A stretch of 64,000 nt of DNA from CAWCXF01 sp963799455 (lineage in GTDB: Bacteria; Pseudomonadota; Alphaproteobacteria; Rhodobacterales; Rhodobacteraceae). The notes under the pieces were generated by a model, which saw nothing but the letters and a program-made list of their open reading frames with translations, was not told where the DNA came from and searched no databases. The DNA lies in the NCBI GenBank assembly GCA_963799455.1, contig CAWCXF010000008.1:496001-560000 (forward strand), written 5' to 3'. Made by a program: the position numbers and the translations under genes. This document shows, piece by piece, positions 35,716 through 45,247 of the stretch; position 1 is the first letter of the stretch, and every line of letters starts with the position of its first letter.

Positions 35716-38024
35716 ATGCCGCACGAAGACCCCGACCCGCAGCACAGCGCCACCGCCCCCGACGAGGACACCGTCCGCTACGAGCACGCGGCCGGCGGCT
35801 GGGGCTCGCTCAGGGGCATCGCCCGCATCTTCGGCGAGGAGCGCGACCCGCCCGCGGTGGCGCGCACGCTGGAGCGCCAGAACAAGCCCGGCGGCTTCAT
35901 GTGCGTGTCCTGCGCCTGGGCCAAGCCCGCCAAGCCCCGCCCCTTCGAGTTCTGCGAGAACGGCGCCAAGGCGACGCTGTGGGAGCTGACCACCAAGCGC
36001 TGCACGCCCGACTTCTTCGCCGAGCACACGGTGAGCGAGCTCAGGGGCTGGAAGGACCACGACCTGGAGCAGACCGGGCGGCTGACCCATCCGCTGCGCT
36101 ACGACCGCGCCTCGGACCGCTACGTGCCGTGCGGGTGGGACGAGGCCTTCGCCGCGATCGGCGCCGAGCTGCGCGCGCTCGACCCGAAGTCCACCGTGTT
36201 CTACACCTCGGGCCGCGCGAGCCTGGAGACCTCCTACCTCTACGCGCTCTTCGCGCGGCTCTACGGGCACAACAACCTGCCCGACTCGTCCAACATGTGC
36301 CACGAGACGACGAGCGTGGGGCTCAAGAAGGTGATCGGCGCCTCGGTCGGCACCTGCACGCTCGACGACTTCGATCACTGCGACGCGATCTTCTTCTTCG
36401 GCCAGAACACCGGCTCGAACAGCCCGCGCTTCCTCCACCCGCTCCAGGAGGCGGTGAGGCGGGGCGCCAAGATCGTCACCTTCAACCCGGTGCGCGAGCG
36501 CGGGCTGATCGAGTTCGTCAACCCGCAGGACCCGCTCCAGATGACGGTGGGGCGCCCCACCAAGATCTCGACCGAGTACCTCCAGGTGAAGGCGGGCGGC
36601 GACATCGCGGCGATCCTGGGGCTGTGCAAGCACGTGCTCGCCGCCGAGGACGCGGCCGCCGCCGAGGGCCGCGCGGTGCTCGACCACGACTTCATCGCCC
36701 AGCACACCACCGGCTTCGACGAGTTCCTGCGCCAGCTCCGCGAGACCCCCTGGGAGGAGGTCGAGCGCCATTCGGGCCTCGCGCGCGCCGACCTCGAGCG
36801 CGCGGCCGGATCTACGTCGAGGCCGAGCGGGTGATCGGCGTCTACGGCATGGGGCTCACCCAGCACGTCCACGGCTTCCAGAACCTCGCCATGCTGGTCA
36901 ACCTCCTTCTGATGCGGGGCAACATCGGCCGGCAGGGCGCGGGCGTCTCGCCGGTGCGCGGGCACTCCAACGTGCAGGGCCAGCGCACGGTGGGCATCTC
37001 CGAGAAGCCCGAGCTGGTGCCGCTCGACAGGCTCGCCGAGATGTACGGCTTCGAGCCGCCGCGCGACGAGGGGATGAACACGGTGGCCGCCTGCGAGGGC
37101 ATCCTCGACGGATCCGTGCGCGCCTTCGTGTCCCTGGGCGGCAACTTCGTGCGGGCCATCCCCGAGCGCGCGAAGATGGAGGAGGCGTGGACGCGAATGC
37201 GCCTCACGGTGCAGATCGCCACCAAGCTCAACCGCTCGCACCTCCTCAACGGCGAGGTGGCCTACCTGCTGCCCTGCCTCGGGCGCTCGGAGGAGGACCG
37301 GCAGGCCAGCGGCCCGCAGGCCGTCACCATGGAGGACAGCCTCAGCCACATCCACGGCTCGCTGGGCAAGGTCGAGCCCGCCAGCCCCGCCCTGCGCTCG
37401 GAGCTCGCCATCGTCGCGGGGCTCGCCAAGGCCACGCTGCCCGCGAACCCCAAGGTGCCCTGGGACGCGTGGGTGGGCGACTACGCGATCGTGCGCGGCC
37501 GGATCGAGGAGACCTACCCCGAGGAGTTCCGCGACTTCGACGCGCGCAAGTTCGAGCCCGGCGGCTTCTACCGCGGCAACAGCGCGCGCGAGCGCGTCTG
37601 GAAGACCGAGAGCGGGAAGGCCGAGTTCACCGTGGCCACCACGCTGTCGGCGATCGGGGTGGAGGACGCCCCCGGGCGCTACCGCCTCATCACGATGCGC
37701 TCGAACGACCAGTTCAACACCACCATCTACGGCTACTCGGACCGGCTGCGCGGGATCGAGGGCACGCGCGACGTGGTGCTGATGAACCGCGGCGAGATGG
37801 CGCGCGCGGGGCTCGCCGAGGGCCAGGTCGTAGCCCTCGTCTCGGACGCCGAGGACGGCGAGCACCGCGAGGTCGGCGGGCTCGCCGTGACCCCCTTCGA
37901 CCTGCCCGACGGCTGCCTCGGCTCCTACTACCCCGAGATGAACCCGCTGATCCCGCTGTGGTATCACGACCGGGAGTCGAAGACGCCCGCCGCCAAGGGC
38001 GTCCCCGTCCGCATCCGCGCCTGA
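35716..38024 (+). pseudogene. FdhF/YdeP-type molybdopterin oxidoreductase alpha subunit, one frameshift as read
   Basis: A single-subunit molybdenum enzyme of about 769 residues if repaired. N-terminal CVSCAWAKPAKPRPFEFCEN carries three cysteines in the pattern of YdeP-like proteins. Then YTSGRASLETSYLYALFARL, SSNMCHETTSVGLKK, FFFGQNTGSNSPRF and, after the break, QHVHGFQNLAMLVNLLLMRG, GVSPVRGHSNVQGQRT, MRSNDQFNTTIYGYSDRLRG and the C-terminal MopB binding domain. At about 36808 one C appears missing in GCGGCCGGATCTACG: the downstream frame reads RIYVEAERVIGVYGMGL directly. Everything else is intact, so a sequencing deletion is plausible. fdhD is divergent next door. Confidence 0.87.
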
Positions 38025-38239
38025 GCGGGCCTCGGAGCCGGGCGCACCCCGCGCTCCGGCCGTCGGCGAGGGGCGTCGTGCCGGGCTCCGTCCTCTCGGC
38101 CCTCGACGCCACGGCGCGCCCCGCGCCGCGAGGAACGGGCCGAGGGGCCGGGGTGTGGGCCCCGGCGGATGGAGGAGGCCCCCCCGGGTCGGGCCGAGCG
38201 CCTCCCGCGCCCCATCCCCGTGGGCCCCGTCCCCGGGCC

Positions 38240-38650
38240 TCACCCGCCGGGCGGCCCCCAGATCCGCGGCTCGGCGAACTCGATCGAGTTGCCGGCCGGG
38301 TCGCGGACGTAGATCGAGCGCCCGCCCTGGGGCCACTCGAAGTCGGCCTCGATCTCGACGCCGGCCTCGACGAGCCGCGCCCGCCAGCGCTCGATCTCGG
38401 CCGCGGGGGCGGCGAAGCAGAGATGCCCCGGCCCCGAGCATCCGTGCGGCGGCACCGGCAGCCGGGCGTCGGGCGCGGGCGGCTCGCGCGTCGCGGAGGG
38501 CCGGAAGAGCAGCAGCACCCCCTCGCCTACGCGGAAGAACACGTGCCGCCCCTCGACGGCGGCGATGCGCCGGAGGCCCATCACCTCCTCGTAGAAGCGC
38601 GCCGCCTCCGCGAGGTTCTCGGCATAGAGCGCGCTTTCCAGGATCCGCAT
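38240..38650 (-). CDS. VOC-family (glyoxalase/dioxygenase-like) protein
   Basis: 136 residues. Two beta-alpha-beta-beta-beta modules: ALYAENLAEAARFYEEVMGL with GRHVFFRVGEGVLLLF, and HGCSGPGHLCFAAP with GGRSIYVRDPAGNSIEFAEP. Histidine and glutamate positions fit metal ligands of the superfamily. Start ATG 38650 preferred over an adjacent GTG. Typical single-domain VOC length, no neighbours pointing to a substrate. Unlike the VOC gene at 19.1 kb, this one is intact. Confidence 0.88.
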   Translation of the reverse strand: MRILESALYAENLAEAARFYEEVMGLRRIAAVEGRHVFFRVGEGVLLLFRPSATREPPAPDARLPVPPHGCSGPGHLCFAAPAAEIERWRARLVEAGVEIEADFEWPQGGRSIYVRDPAGNSIEFAEPRIWGPPGG

Positions 38651-38798
38651 CACACCCCCCCGTCAGGCCCTCGTCCGGTCGCGCGCGCCGGAAGGGGCCG
38701 AGCGCGCCTCAGGCCGCCCCTCGCCCCTCCGGGGCCGGGCCGCCCGCCGGCCGCGACCCGCCTCGGTCGCGCCCGACCCGTCCGCCGACGGCCCCATC

Positions 38799-39551
38799 CT
38801 ACGCCTCATAGACCATCTTGCGCGTCATGCCGCCGTCGGCCGTCAGCTCCGCACCGGTCACGAAGCCCGAGCGCTCGCCGTCGAGCAGGAGCGCCACCAG
38901 CTCGGCCACGTCCTCGGGCCGGCCGACGCGCCCGGCGAGGTGCTGCGCGTGGTCGAGGGGCCGCAGCGCCTCGCCCTCGCGGCCGGGACCATGGCCCGAG
39001 ACGTCGATCCAGCCCGGGGAGACGGCGTTGACGCGCACCTTCGGCGCGAGGCTGACCGCCAGCGCATGGGTGAGCGCGACGAGCCCGCCCTTGGAGGCGG
39101 CGTAGGCCTCGGTGTCGGGCTCGGACATGTGGGCGCGGGTGGAGGCGATGTTGACCACCGCCCCCCGCCGCGCCCTGAGCGCCCCCTCGAGCGCCTTCAC
39201 CACCCGCAGCGGCGCGGTCAGGTTGACCTCGATGACGGCCCGCCACTCCTCGATCGACAGCGCCCCGAGCGGCTTGCGCACCATGAGGCCGGCGTTGTTC
39301 ACCACCCCGTCGCAGGGTCCGAGGCGCCCGGCCATGGCGGCCCGGGCGGCGTCGAGCACCGCGTCCTCGCGGACGTCGCCCGGCACCGCGGCCACGGCGT
39401 CGCCGAGCCGGCGGGCGAGGACGCCGAGCGCCTCGGCATCAGCGTCCAGGGCGCAGACCCGCGCGCCCTCGCCCGCCAGCCGTTCGACGCAGGCGAGCCC
39501 GATGCCGTGCGCCGCGCCCGTGACCAGGATCGTCCTGCCCTCAAGGCTCAC
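38799..39551 (-). CDS. Short-chain dehydrogenase/reductase
   Basis: 250 residues from GTG 39551, which has GGGAGAGG six bases upstream. NAD(P) motif TGAAHGIGLACVERLAGEGA, acidic residue after strand two in ALDADAEAL (suggests NAD), VNNAGLMVRKPLG, catalytic serine in VVNIASTRAHM, YAASKGGLVALTHALAV and a C-terminal VTGAELTADGGMTRKM. The substrate is unknown; the fold resembles many sugar or steroid-type dehydrogenases. No operon partner. Confidence 0.9.
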   Translation of the reverse strand: MSLEGRTILVTGAAHGIGLACVERLAGEGARVCALDADAEALGVLARRLGDAVAAVPGDVREDAVLDAARAAMAGRLGPCDGVVNNAGLMVRKPLGALSIEEWRAVIEVNLTAPLRVVKALEGALRARRGAVVNIASTRAHMSEPDTEAYAASKGGLVALTHALAVSLAPKVRVNAVSPGWIDVSGHGPGREGEALRPLDHAQHLAGRVGRPEDVAELVALLLDGERSGFVTGAELTADGGMTRKMVYEA

Positions 39552-39713
39552 GAGCCTCTCCCTTCCATGCCCGCGCCGGACCGCCGGATCGCCGGCCCCC
39601 TCGCCGATGACGCCGAGCGCGCCGCGGCCCACGCCGCAACGCGCGCGATCCGGCCGGGGCCTCTCCCCGGACCGCCCACAGGGCCGCCTCGCCGAGGCCC
39701 TGCCGGGATCGCC

Positions 39714-41051
39714 TCATCCGCGCAAGGGCCCGCTCCCGGCCCTCTCGGTCTCGGCCTCCTCGGTCCCGGCCTTCTCGGTCATGGCCTTCCCGCCGCCCGC
39801 GTCCCGCTCCTCGCGCGACAGCCCCTCCATGGCGATCCCGGCGGTCAGGCCGTGGAGCACGGTGGAGAGGAGGATGGCGAAGCCCACCAGCGCCCAGAGC
39901 CGCTCCTCGTCCCAGAACTCGACCTTCCCCGCGGCGTAGGCGAGGTAGTAGATCGAGCCCACCCCGCGCACGCCGTAGAGCGCCACCACCCAGCGGTCGC
40001 GCCCGTGAAGCCCCGCGCCCCTGAGCGACAGCCAGCCCACCGCGGGCCGCACCAGGAGGATCAGCGCGCAGGCGATCGCGGCGCCGGCCAGCGTGAGCCC
40101 GCCCAGCAGCGCGGGCAGCACCGCGCCCAGCGCGACCAGCAGCACGGCGGTGAGCGCGTGCTCGATGGCCTCGGTGAAGTCGTGCAGGCGGCGGTGGAAG
40201 GCGTGCTCGGCCTCGACGCGGCGCAGCGTCAGCCCGGCCACCGCGACCGCGATGAAGCCGTAGCCCTCGGCGAGCTCGGTCGTGCCGTAGCACAGCAGGA
40301 TCCCGGCGAAGGCCACCACGCCCGAGGCGGTGTCGGCGAGCACCGCGCCGCGCGGGACGGCGAACAGGATCCGGCCCAGCGCCCAGCCCCCCGCGGCGCC
40401 CATCGCGGCGCCCACGGCGATGCGGTAGAGGACGTCGCGCGCGAGCCATTCGAGCCCCCAGGCGTCGGGCGCGAACCCCTGCGCGGCGACCAACAGCCCC
40501 ATGTAGACGAAGGGGAAGGCGAGCCCGTCATTGAGCGCCGCCTCGGTGGTCAGCGCGAAGCGCACCGGGTGCTCGCCGCCCTCGAGCGGGGGCCCCACCT
40601 GCACGTCGCCGGCGAGCACCGGGTCGGTCGGCGCCAGCGCCGCGCCGAGCAGGATCGCGCCCGCGACCGTCATGCCCGCGAGCGCGTAGCCCAGGAGCGC
40701 CACCGCGAGGATCGTCAGCGGCATGGCGAGCACGAGGAGCCGCAGGGTGGGCCGCCAGAGCGTCAGGCTCGACAGGTTGTCGATCCTGAGCCCCGTGCCG
40801 AAGAGCGCCACGATCACCGTGAGCTCGCTGACGACCTCCCAGCTGTGGGGGTCGGTGCGCGGGTCGGGCACCCCCGGCACGCCCGGCACGAGCGAGAAGC
40901 CCGCCATGCCGAGCACGATCAGCAGCCCCGAGGCGGCAGGCTCGCGCCGCGACACGAAGCGCGGCAGCCAGTGGGCCAGGATCACCGCGGCCCCCACCGC
41001 GGCGAGCGCGAGGTGGTAGCCGCTCAGGCCGAAGAAGGGCGCGTCGTCCAT
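39714..41051 (-). CDS. Cation:proton antiporter (CPA1/NhaP-type)
   Basis: 445 residues with about 12 membrane segments. The ion-site motif LAPTDPVLAGDVQVG (the TDP motif) and TTEAALNDGLAFPFVYMG (the acidic ND motif) identify the CPA1 group, as does LYGVRGVGSIYYLAYA near the end. It exchanges Na+ or K+ for protons at the inner membrane. The last ~30 residues, GKAMTEKAGTEEAETERAG, are a short acidic repeat coded by roughly 15-18-bp units at 39720-39785, another case of repeat-derived protein tail. ATG 41051; monocistronic. Confidence 0.92.
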   Translation of the reverse strand: MDDAPFFGLSGYHLALAAVGAAVILAHWLPRFVSRREPAASGLLIVLGMAGFSLVPGVPGVPDPRTDPHSWEVVSELTVIVALFGTGLRIDNLSSLTLWRPTLRLLVLAMPLTILAVALLGYALAGMTVAGAILLGAALAPTDPVLAGDVQVGPPLEGGEHPVRFALTTEAALNDGLAFPFVYMGLLVAAQGFAPDAWGLEWLARDVLYRIAVGAAMGAAGGWALGRILFAVPRGAVLADTASGVVAFAGILLCYGTTELAEGYGFIAVAVAGLTLRRVEAEHAFHRRLHDFTEAIEHALTAVLLVALGAVLPALLGGLTLAGAAIACALILLVRPAVGWLSLRGAGLHGRDRWVVALYGVRGVGSIYYLAYAAGKVEFWDEERLWALVGFAILLSTVLHGLTAGIAMEGLSREERDAGGGKAMTEKAGTEEAETERAGSGPLRG

Positions 41052-41861
41052 CGATCAGGGCCTCGGGGCTGGGGATGCCGGCCGAGGATGGCACACGGAC
41101 CTTGCCGCTGTCTTGCGACCATGGCCGGATCGCGCCGCCGCCCGGGATGGCGCGCGGCGGCCCCTCGCCGGGCGAAGGTGGCGGCGCGCGCGCGCCGCGC
41201 CGGCCGTCCACGGGCGCGTGCCGAAGAGCCGCCCCCCTCCCGCCCGACCGGCTCTTGCGCGCCTCGGGGGATTCCCGGGTGGCCCGGCCGCGGCCCGGTC
41301 GCCGCGGCTCGCCCGAACGCCACCCGGACCCCGCATCAAGCGTCGAGGCGGGGCCGCCGGCCCGCAGGCCGCCTCCGCGCGATCCGCGCGCAAGCCGCCC
41401 GGACGCATCAGGAGCGATGGCGACGCGACGCGCGTCGCAGGCCACGCCCCTGCGACGGACCGCGAGAACGGCCGGCACGTCGGGATGCCGCACGACGCCG
41501 AGCCCGCTCCGCCCGCGACACCGCGGGGTCGCGGGCCTCCGCGCGGCGCCCCCCGCACCCCGTCACGCCGCCGACGAGGCGTCCGGATCCATCCTCGCCT
41601 CGACGTGATGTCCCCCGGCGCGGACCGCGTCGGAGAAGGCGGACCCGGCCTCGGCGCGGCCGGCGGGCAGGTGACGCCGCACGGCCGTGGCGCCGACGCG
41701 CTCCGGGGCCGCTCGGGGCCCGATCCGCCGACCTCACGGCGCCGAAGGGCCTACCCCCTCCGCCCGGCCGACGGACCGCCCTCGATGATGTCGGCCCGCA
41801 AGCCGCCCGCCGCCGCGATGGGGAGGACGGGGTGAGCGGTCCCGCGCGGCGCCCGCGCGGC
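41052..41861. other. GC-rich spacer, no gene recognised
   Basis: 810 bases. Frames of 160-240 codons exist on both strands but are Arg/Ala/Pro/Gly-rich, without motifs or ribosome sites. I see no gene, RNA or clear repeat. Confidence 0.55.
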
Positions 41862-42836
41862 TCAGGCACGCGGCCCCCCTGCGCCGGCCTTCGTCCCGAG
41901 GAGGGCGAGGAGCGGCGCCAGCGCCGCGCCGGCCAGCGGGATCAGGGCGAGGCCGAGGAGCAGGCCGATCGCCCCGTCGAGCGCCGCCGTCGCCGCCCAC
42001 TCCACCGCGCCGCCCCCGCCGGCGCCCGCGGCCGCGGCCGCCGCGAGCGCGCGGATCGTCTCGTAGGGCCGCTCCCAGCCGAGCTGCTCCACGCCGTGCA
42101 CGAGGATGCTGCCGCCGACCCACAGCATCGCCGCGGTGCCGACCGTCGCGATGAGCGCCATCACCCCCGGCATCGCCCGCACGATCGCGCGCCCCAGCCC
42201 GCGCGTCGCCGCCAGCCGGCCCACCCGCCCCATCCTCAGCCCCAGATCGTCGGCCTTCACGAGAAGCGCCACCGCGCCGTAGACCAAGGCCGTGATGCCC
42301 ACCGCGACGAGGGCGAGGGTCAGGCCCTTCGTCCACACGGCGTCCGCCTCGATCGCGGCCAGCGAGATGGTCATGATCTCCGCCGACAGGATGAAGTCGG
42401 TCTTGATCGCGCCCTTGACGCGGCTCTCCTCGAGATGGGCGGCGTCCAGCGTCTCGGCCGCCCGGGGGCCGTGCTCCTCGGGCGGCGCGACCAGATGCCA
42501 GACCTTCTCCGCCCCCTCGAAGCACAGATAGGCGCCGCCGAGCATCAGCAGCGGCGTCAGCAGCCAGGGCAGGAAGGCGTCGAGCAGCAGCGCCGCCGGC
42601 AACAGGATCACCAGCTTGTTGAACACCGACGCGCGCGCGATCTTCCACACGATCGGCAGCTCGCGCGCCGCGGGCAGGCCGGCCACGTATTTCGGCGTCA
42701 CGGCGGCGTCGTCGACCACCACCCCGGCCGCCTTCGCGCCCACCTTCGCCGCCTGCCCCGCCACGTCGTCGGCCTGAGCGGCGGCGAGCTTGGCGATCGC
42801 CGCCACGTCGTCGAGAAGCGCCAGCAATCCGCTCAT
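41862..42836 (-). CDS. DUF808 family inner-membrane protein (YedI-like)
   Basis: 324 residues. Starts SGLLALLDDVAAIAKLAAAQ with the family's DDVA(G) segment, GVVVDDAAVTPKYVAGLPA, LPIVWKIARASVFNKLVILL, YLCFEGAEKVWH, KTDFILSAEIMTISLA and several hydrophobic helices to the C-terminus. Length matches E. coli YedI (about 305). Function unknown; probably a multi-pass membrane protein. Start chosen at ATG 42836 because GGGGAG precedes it and upstream in-frame residues are low complexity. Confidence 0.88.
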   Translation of the reverse strand: MSGLLALLDDVAAIAKLAAAQADDVAGQAAKVGAKAAGVVVDDAAVTPKYVAGLPAARELPIVWKIARASVFNKLVILLPAALLLDAFLPWLLTPLLMLGGAYLCFEGAEKVWHLVAPPEEHGPRAAETLDAAHLEESRVKGAIKTDFILSAEIMTISLAAIEADAVWTKGLTLALVAVGITALVYGAVALLVKADDLGLRMGRVGRLAATRGLGRAIVRAMPGVMALIATVGTAAMLWVGGSILVHGVEQLGWERPYETIRALAAAAAAGAGGGGAVEWAATAALDGAIGLLLGLALIPLAGAALAPLLALLGTKAGAGGPRA

Positions 42837-43633
42837 GTCCCGTCTCCCCTCGCGCCCCGGGCCCCAGGGGCCGAAGGACGCCGCCCCCGGGCCGGCGCCC
42901 CCCAGTCCACCGCGCTCCGCGTGCCGTCGCATGCACGCCGCCCCGCAAGCCGGCATCCGTTCGTGACACAATCCGCCCGGAACGTCGAAGCTCATTTCCG
43001 CGCCCGATCCCCGCGAGGCCGTCGAGGGGCTGCGCGACGATCAGGCCCGCCGAGGCCGCCCCTCCCCGATGGCGGAGCGGCGCGTCGATTCGGATGCGGG
43101 GTGGCGCAGGAGGCGCCGTCTCGCGGGGTCCGGCCCAAGGGGCGGGTGGGCGGGTGGCGGGCGGCGTCGTGGCGATGCGGTCGTCGGTCCGCGCTTCGGG
43201 CGCAAGCCAAGGGCCCGCCGGCGCGGCCCGACGCCTCCGGGCCGGTGGCGCGCCGGCCGGGCCGGCGGGCCCGGGGGGGCGCGCTCGGGGCTCGTGGGCG
43301 CGGCGCAGGCGGCGCGGAGCAGGCGGACGAGCCGGCCGCGCCCCCCGCTCGCCGGACCGTCGCCGCGCCGACCCCGGCCGCGCCCGGTCGGCCGACGGAG
43401 AGCGCGACCGGCCCCGACCTCGCGCGCGAGATCCTCGGGCGTGCGCCCGCAGCGCGCGAGCCCCACCACCCGAGGGGGAAGGCCTCGTCCTCGACCCGCC
43501 CGGACGCCTGCGGTGGAGGCCCGGGCGGTCCGTCCGGGCAGGGTCGGCTCCAAGCCGCGCCCCCACGCGCCGAGCGGCCTTGCATCCCGGCCTCGTATCG
43601 GCAAGCTCGGAGCCGATCCGACGAGGTCCGCCC
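42837..43633. other. Divergent GC-rich spacer, no gene recognised
   Basis: 797 bases between the DUF808 gene and xdhA, transcribed apart. Translations are low complexity in all frames. It must hold the promoter of the long purine operon; I cannot identify it. The end, GACGAGGTCCGCCC, provides the ribosome site for xdhA. Confidence 0.5.
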
Positions 43634-45247
43634 TTGCCCACCCCGCCCCCTGTCCCGCCGATCCGGTTCCTCCTCAACGGCGAGCTCGTGCGGATCGAGC
43701 GCGCGCCGGCCACGCGCACGGCCCTCGACTGGCTGCGCGAGGAGCGCGGCCTCACGGGCACCAAGGAGGGGTGCAACGAGGGCGACTGCGGCGCCTGCTC
43801 GGTGATCGTGACCGACGAGCGGGGCCCCCGCGCGCTCAACGCCTGCATCCTGCTCTTGCCGCAGCTCGACGGGCGCGCGGTGCGCACCGTCGAGGGGCTC
43901 CAAGGCCCCGGGGGCGAGCCCCACCCCGTCCAGGCCGCCATGGTCGAGCACCACGGCTCGCAATGCGGCTTCTGCACGCCGGGCTTCGTCGTGACGATGG
44001 CCGCGGCGCACGCGAACGGCCGGCGGGACCACGACGACCAGCTCGCCGGGTGCCTGTGCCGCTGCACCGGCTACGCGCCGATCCTGCGCGCCGCGCGGGC
44101 GGTCGAGGACGAGCCCGTGCCGGCTTGGATGGCCGAGGATCTGGGGCGGCTGGGCGCTCCTCCCGCCGAGGACCGGAGGCGCGCCGACGCCTCGCCGGCC
44201 GAGACCCCCGCCCTCGGCCCCCCCGCCGCCGCGGGCGCCGCCGTCGCGTCCGACTGGGGCCGGCGCGACCCGGTGGCCGGGACCGGCGCGTCCGACGCCG
44301 GGGAGGCTCCGTCCGCCGCCGGCGGTCCCGCCGGCGCGGGCGGCTGGGTCCGTCCGCGCTCCTCGGACGCGCTCGCGGCGTGGTACGCCGCCCACCCCGA
44401 CGCCACCCTGGTCGCGGGCGCCACCGATGTCGGCCTGTGGGTGACCAAGGGCCTGCGCGATTTGCCCTCCGCCGCCTTCCTCGGGGCCTGCTCCGACCTG
44501 CGCGGCGTCGAGGTCGGCCCCGACGAGATCCGCATCGGCGCCATGGCCAGCGTCGAGGCCGTCCGCGAGGCGCTGGCCCCCATCCACCCCTCGCTCGGCG
44601 AGCTGCTGCGCCGCTACGGCTCGGTCCAGGTGCGGGGCGCCGCCACGCTGGGCGGCAACGTCGCCAACGGCTCGCCCATCGCCGACGGGCCCCCGGCCCT
44701 CATCGCGCTCGGCGCCACGCTCCACCTGCGCCGCGGCGACGCCCGCCGCTCCCTGCCCCTGGAGGAGTTCTTCCTCGCCTACGGCCGCCAGGACCGGCTC
44801 CCTGGCGAGTTCGTCGAGGCCATCACCTTCCCCCGCCAGCCCGACCGGCTGCGCGCCTGGAAGCTCTCCAAGCGCTTCGATCAGGACATCTCGGCGGTCT
44901 GCGGCGCCTTCGTCATCCACGTCGAGGACGACCGCGTGACGAGCGCCCGCGTGGCCTTCGGCGGCATGGCGCCCACCCCGAGGCGCGCGAGCGCCGTCGA
45001 GGCGGCCCTGACCGGCGAGCCTTGGACGGAACCCGCCGTCCGGCGCGCCATGGCGGCCTTCGCGGAGGACTTCCGGCCGATCTCGGACATGCGCGCCTCG
45101 GCCGACTACAGGCTCGCCGCGGCGCGCAACATGATGCTGCGGTGCTGGCTCGAGGACCGGGGCGTCGCCGCGCAGGTGTTGGGGGGCCTGCCCCCCAAAC
45201 CCCCCGCTCGGAGGGGGCCACGGGCCCCCTCCGAGACCTCCCCGTGA
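43634..45247 (+). CDS. xdhA: Xanthine dehydrogenase small subunit (2Fe-2S and FAD domains)
   Basis: Oxidises hypoxanthine/xanthine with XdhB. The TTG start follows GAGG by seven bases. N-terminal ferredoxin cluster: GCNEGDCGACSV; second cluster: HGSQCGFCTPGFV and CLCRCTGY. FAD domain: LVAGATDVGLWVTK and GGNVANGSPIADGPPAL, then KLSKRFDQDISAVC and ADYRLAAARNMMLR. Between the domains (residues ~169-236) an Ala/Gly/Pro/Asp-rich linker is about 45-50 residues longer than usual. The last ~20 residues (GGLPPKPPARRGPRAPSE) are encoded by a palindromic repeat. Total 537 residues versus about 460-490. Four-base GTGA overlap with xdhB. Confidence 0.93.
   Translation: MPTPPPVPPIRFLLNGELVRIERAPATRTALDWLREERGLTGTKEGCNEGDCGACSVIVTDERGPRALNACILLLPQLDGRAVRTVEGLQGPGGEPHPVQAAMVEHHGSQCGFCTPGFVVTMAAAHANGRRDHDDQLAGCLCRCTGYAPILRAARAVEDEPVPAWMAEDLGRLGAPPAEDRRRADASPAETPALGPPAAAGAAVASDWGRRDPVAGTGASDAGEAPSAAGGPAGAGGWVRPRSSDALAAWYAAHPDATLVAGATDVGLWVTKGLRDLPSAAFLGACSDLRGVEVGPDEIRIGAMASVEAVREALAPIHPSLGELLRRYGSVQVRGAATLGGNVANGSPIADGPPALIALGATLHLRRGDARRSLPLEEFFLAYGRQDRLPGEFVEAITFPRQPDRLRAWKLSKRFDQDISAVCGAFVIHVEDDRVTSARVAFGGMAPTPRRASAVEAALTGEPWTEPAVRRAMAAFAEDFRPISDMRASADYRLAAARNMMLRCWLEDRGVAAQVLGGLPPKPPARRGPRAPSETSP
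45179..45235. repeat. Pair of GC-rich palindromes at the 3' end of xdhA
   Basis: First hairpin: TTGGGGGG/CCCCCCAA with loop CCTG (45179-45198). Second: CTCGGAGGGGGCC, loop ACG, and its perfect 13-base complement (45207-45235). The pair looks like an extragenic palindromic repeat unit, but lies inside the xdhA reading frame just before xdhB. It could terminate, stabilise or attenuate transcription between the subunits. Confidence 0.9.

Noticed and set aside
38940..43805. A single plus-strand open frame of over 1600 codons, and another of similar size from 43069
   Set aside because: The first runs antisense to the SDR, antiporter and DUF808 genes and is an artefact of high GC (few stops). Only the second contains a real gene, xdhB, in its 3' part.
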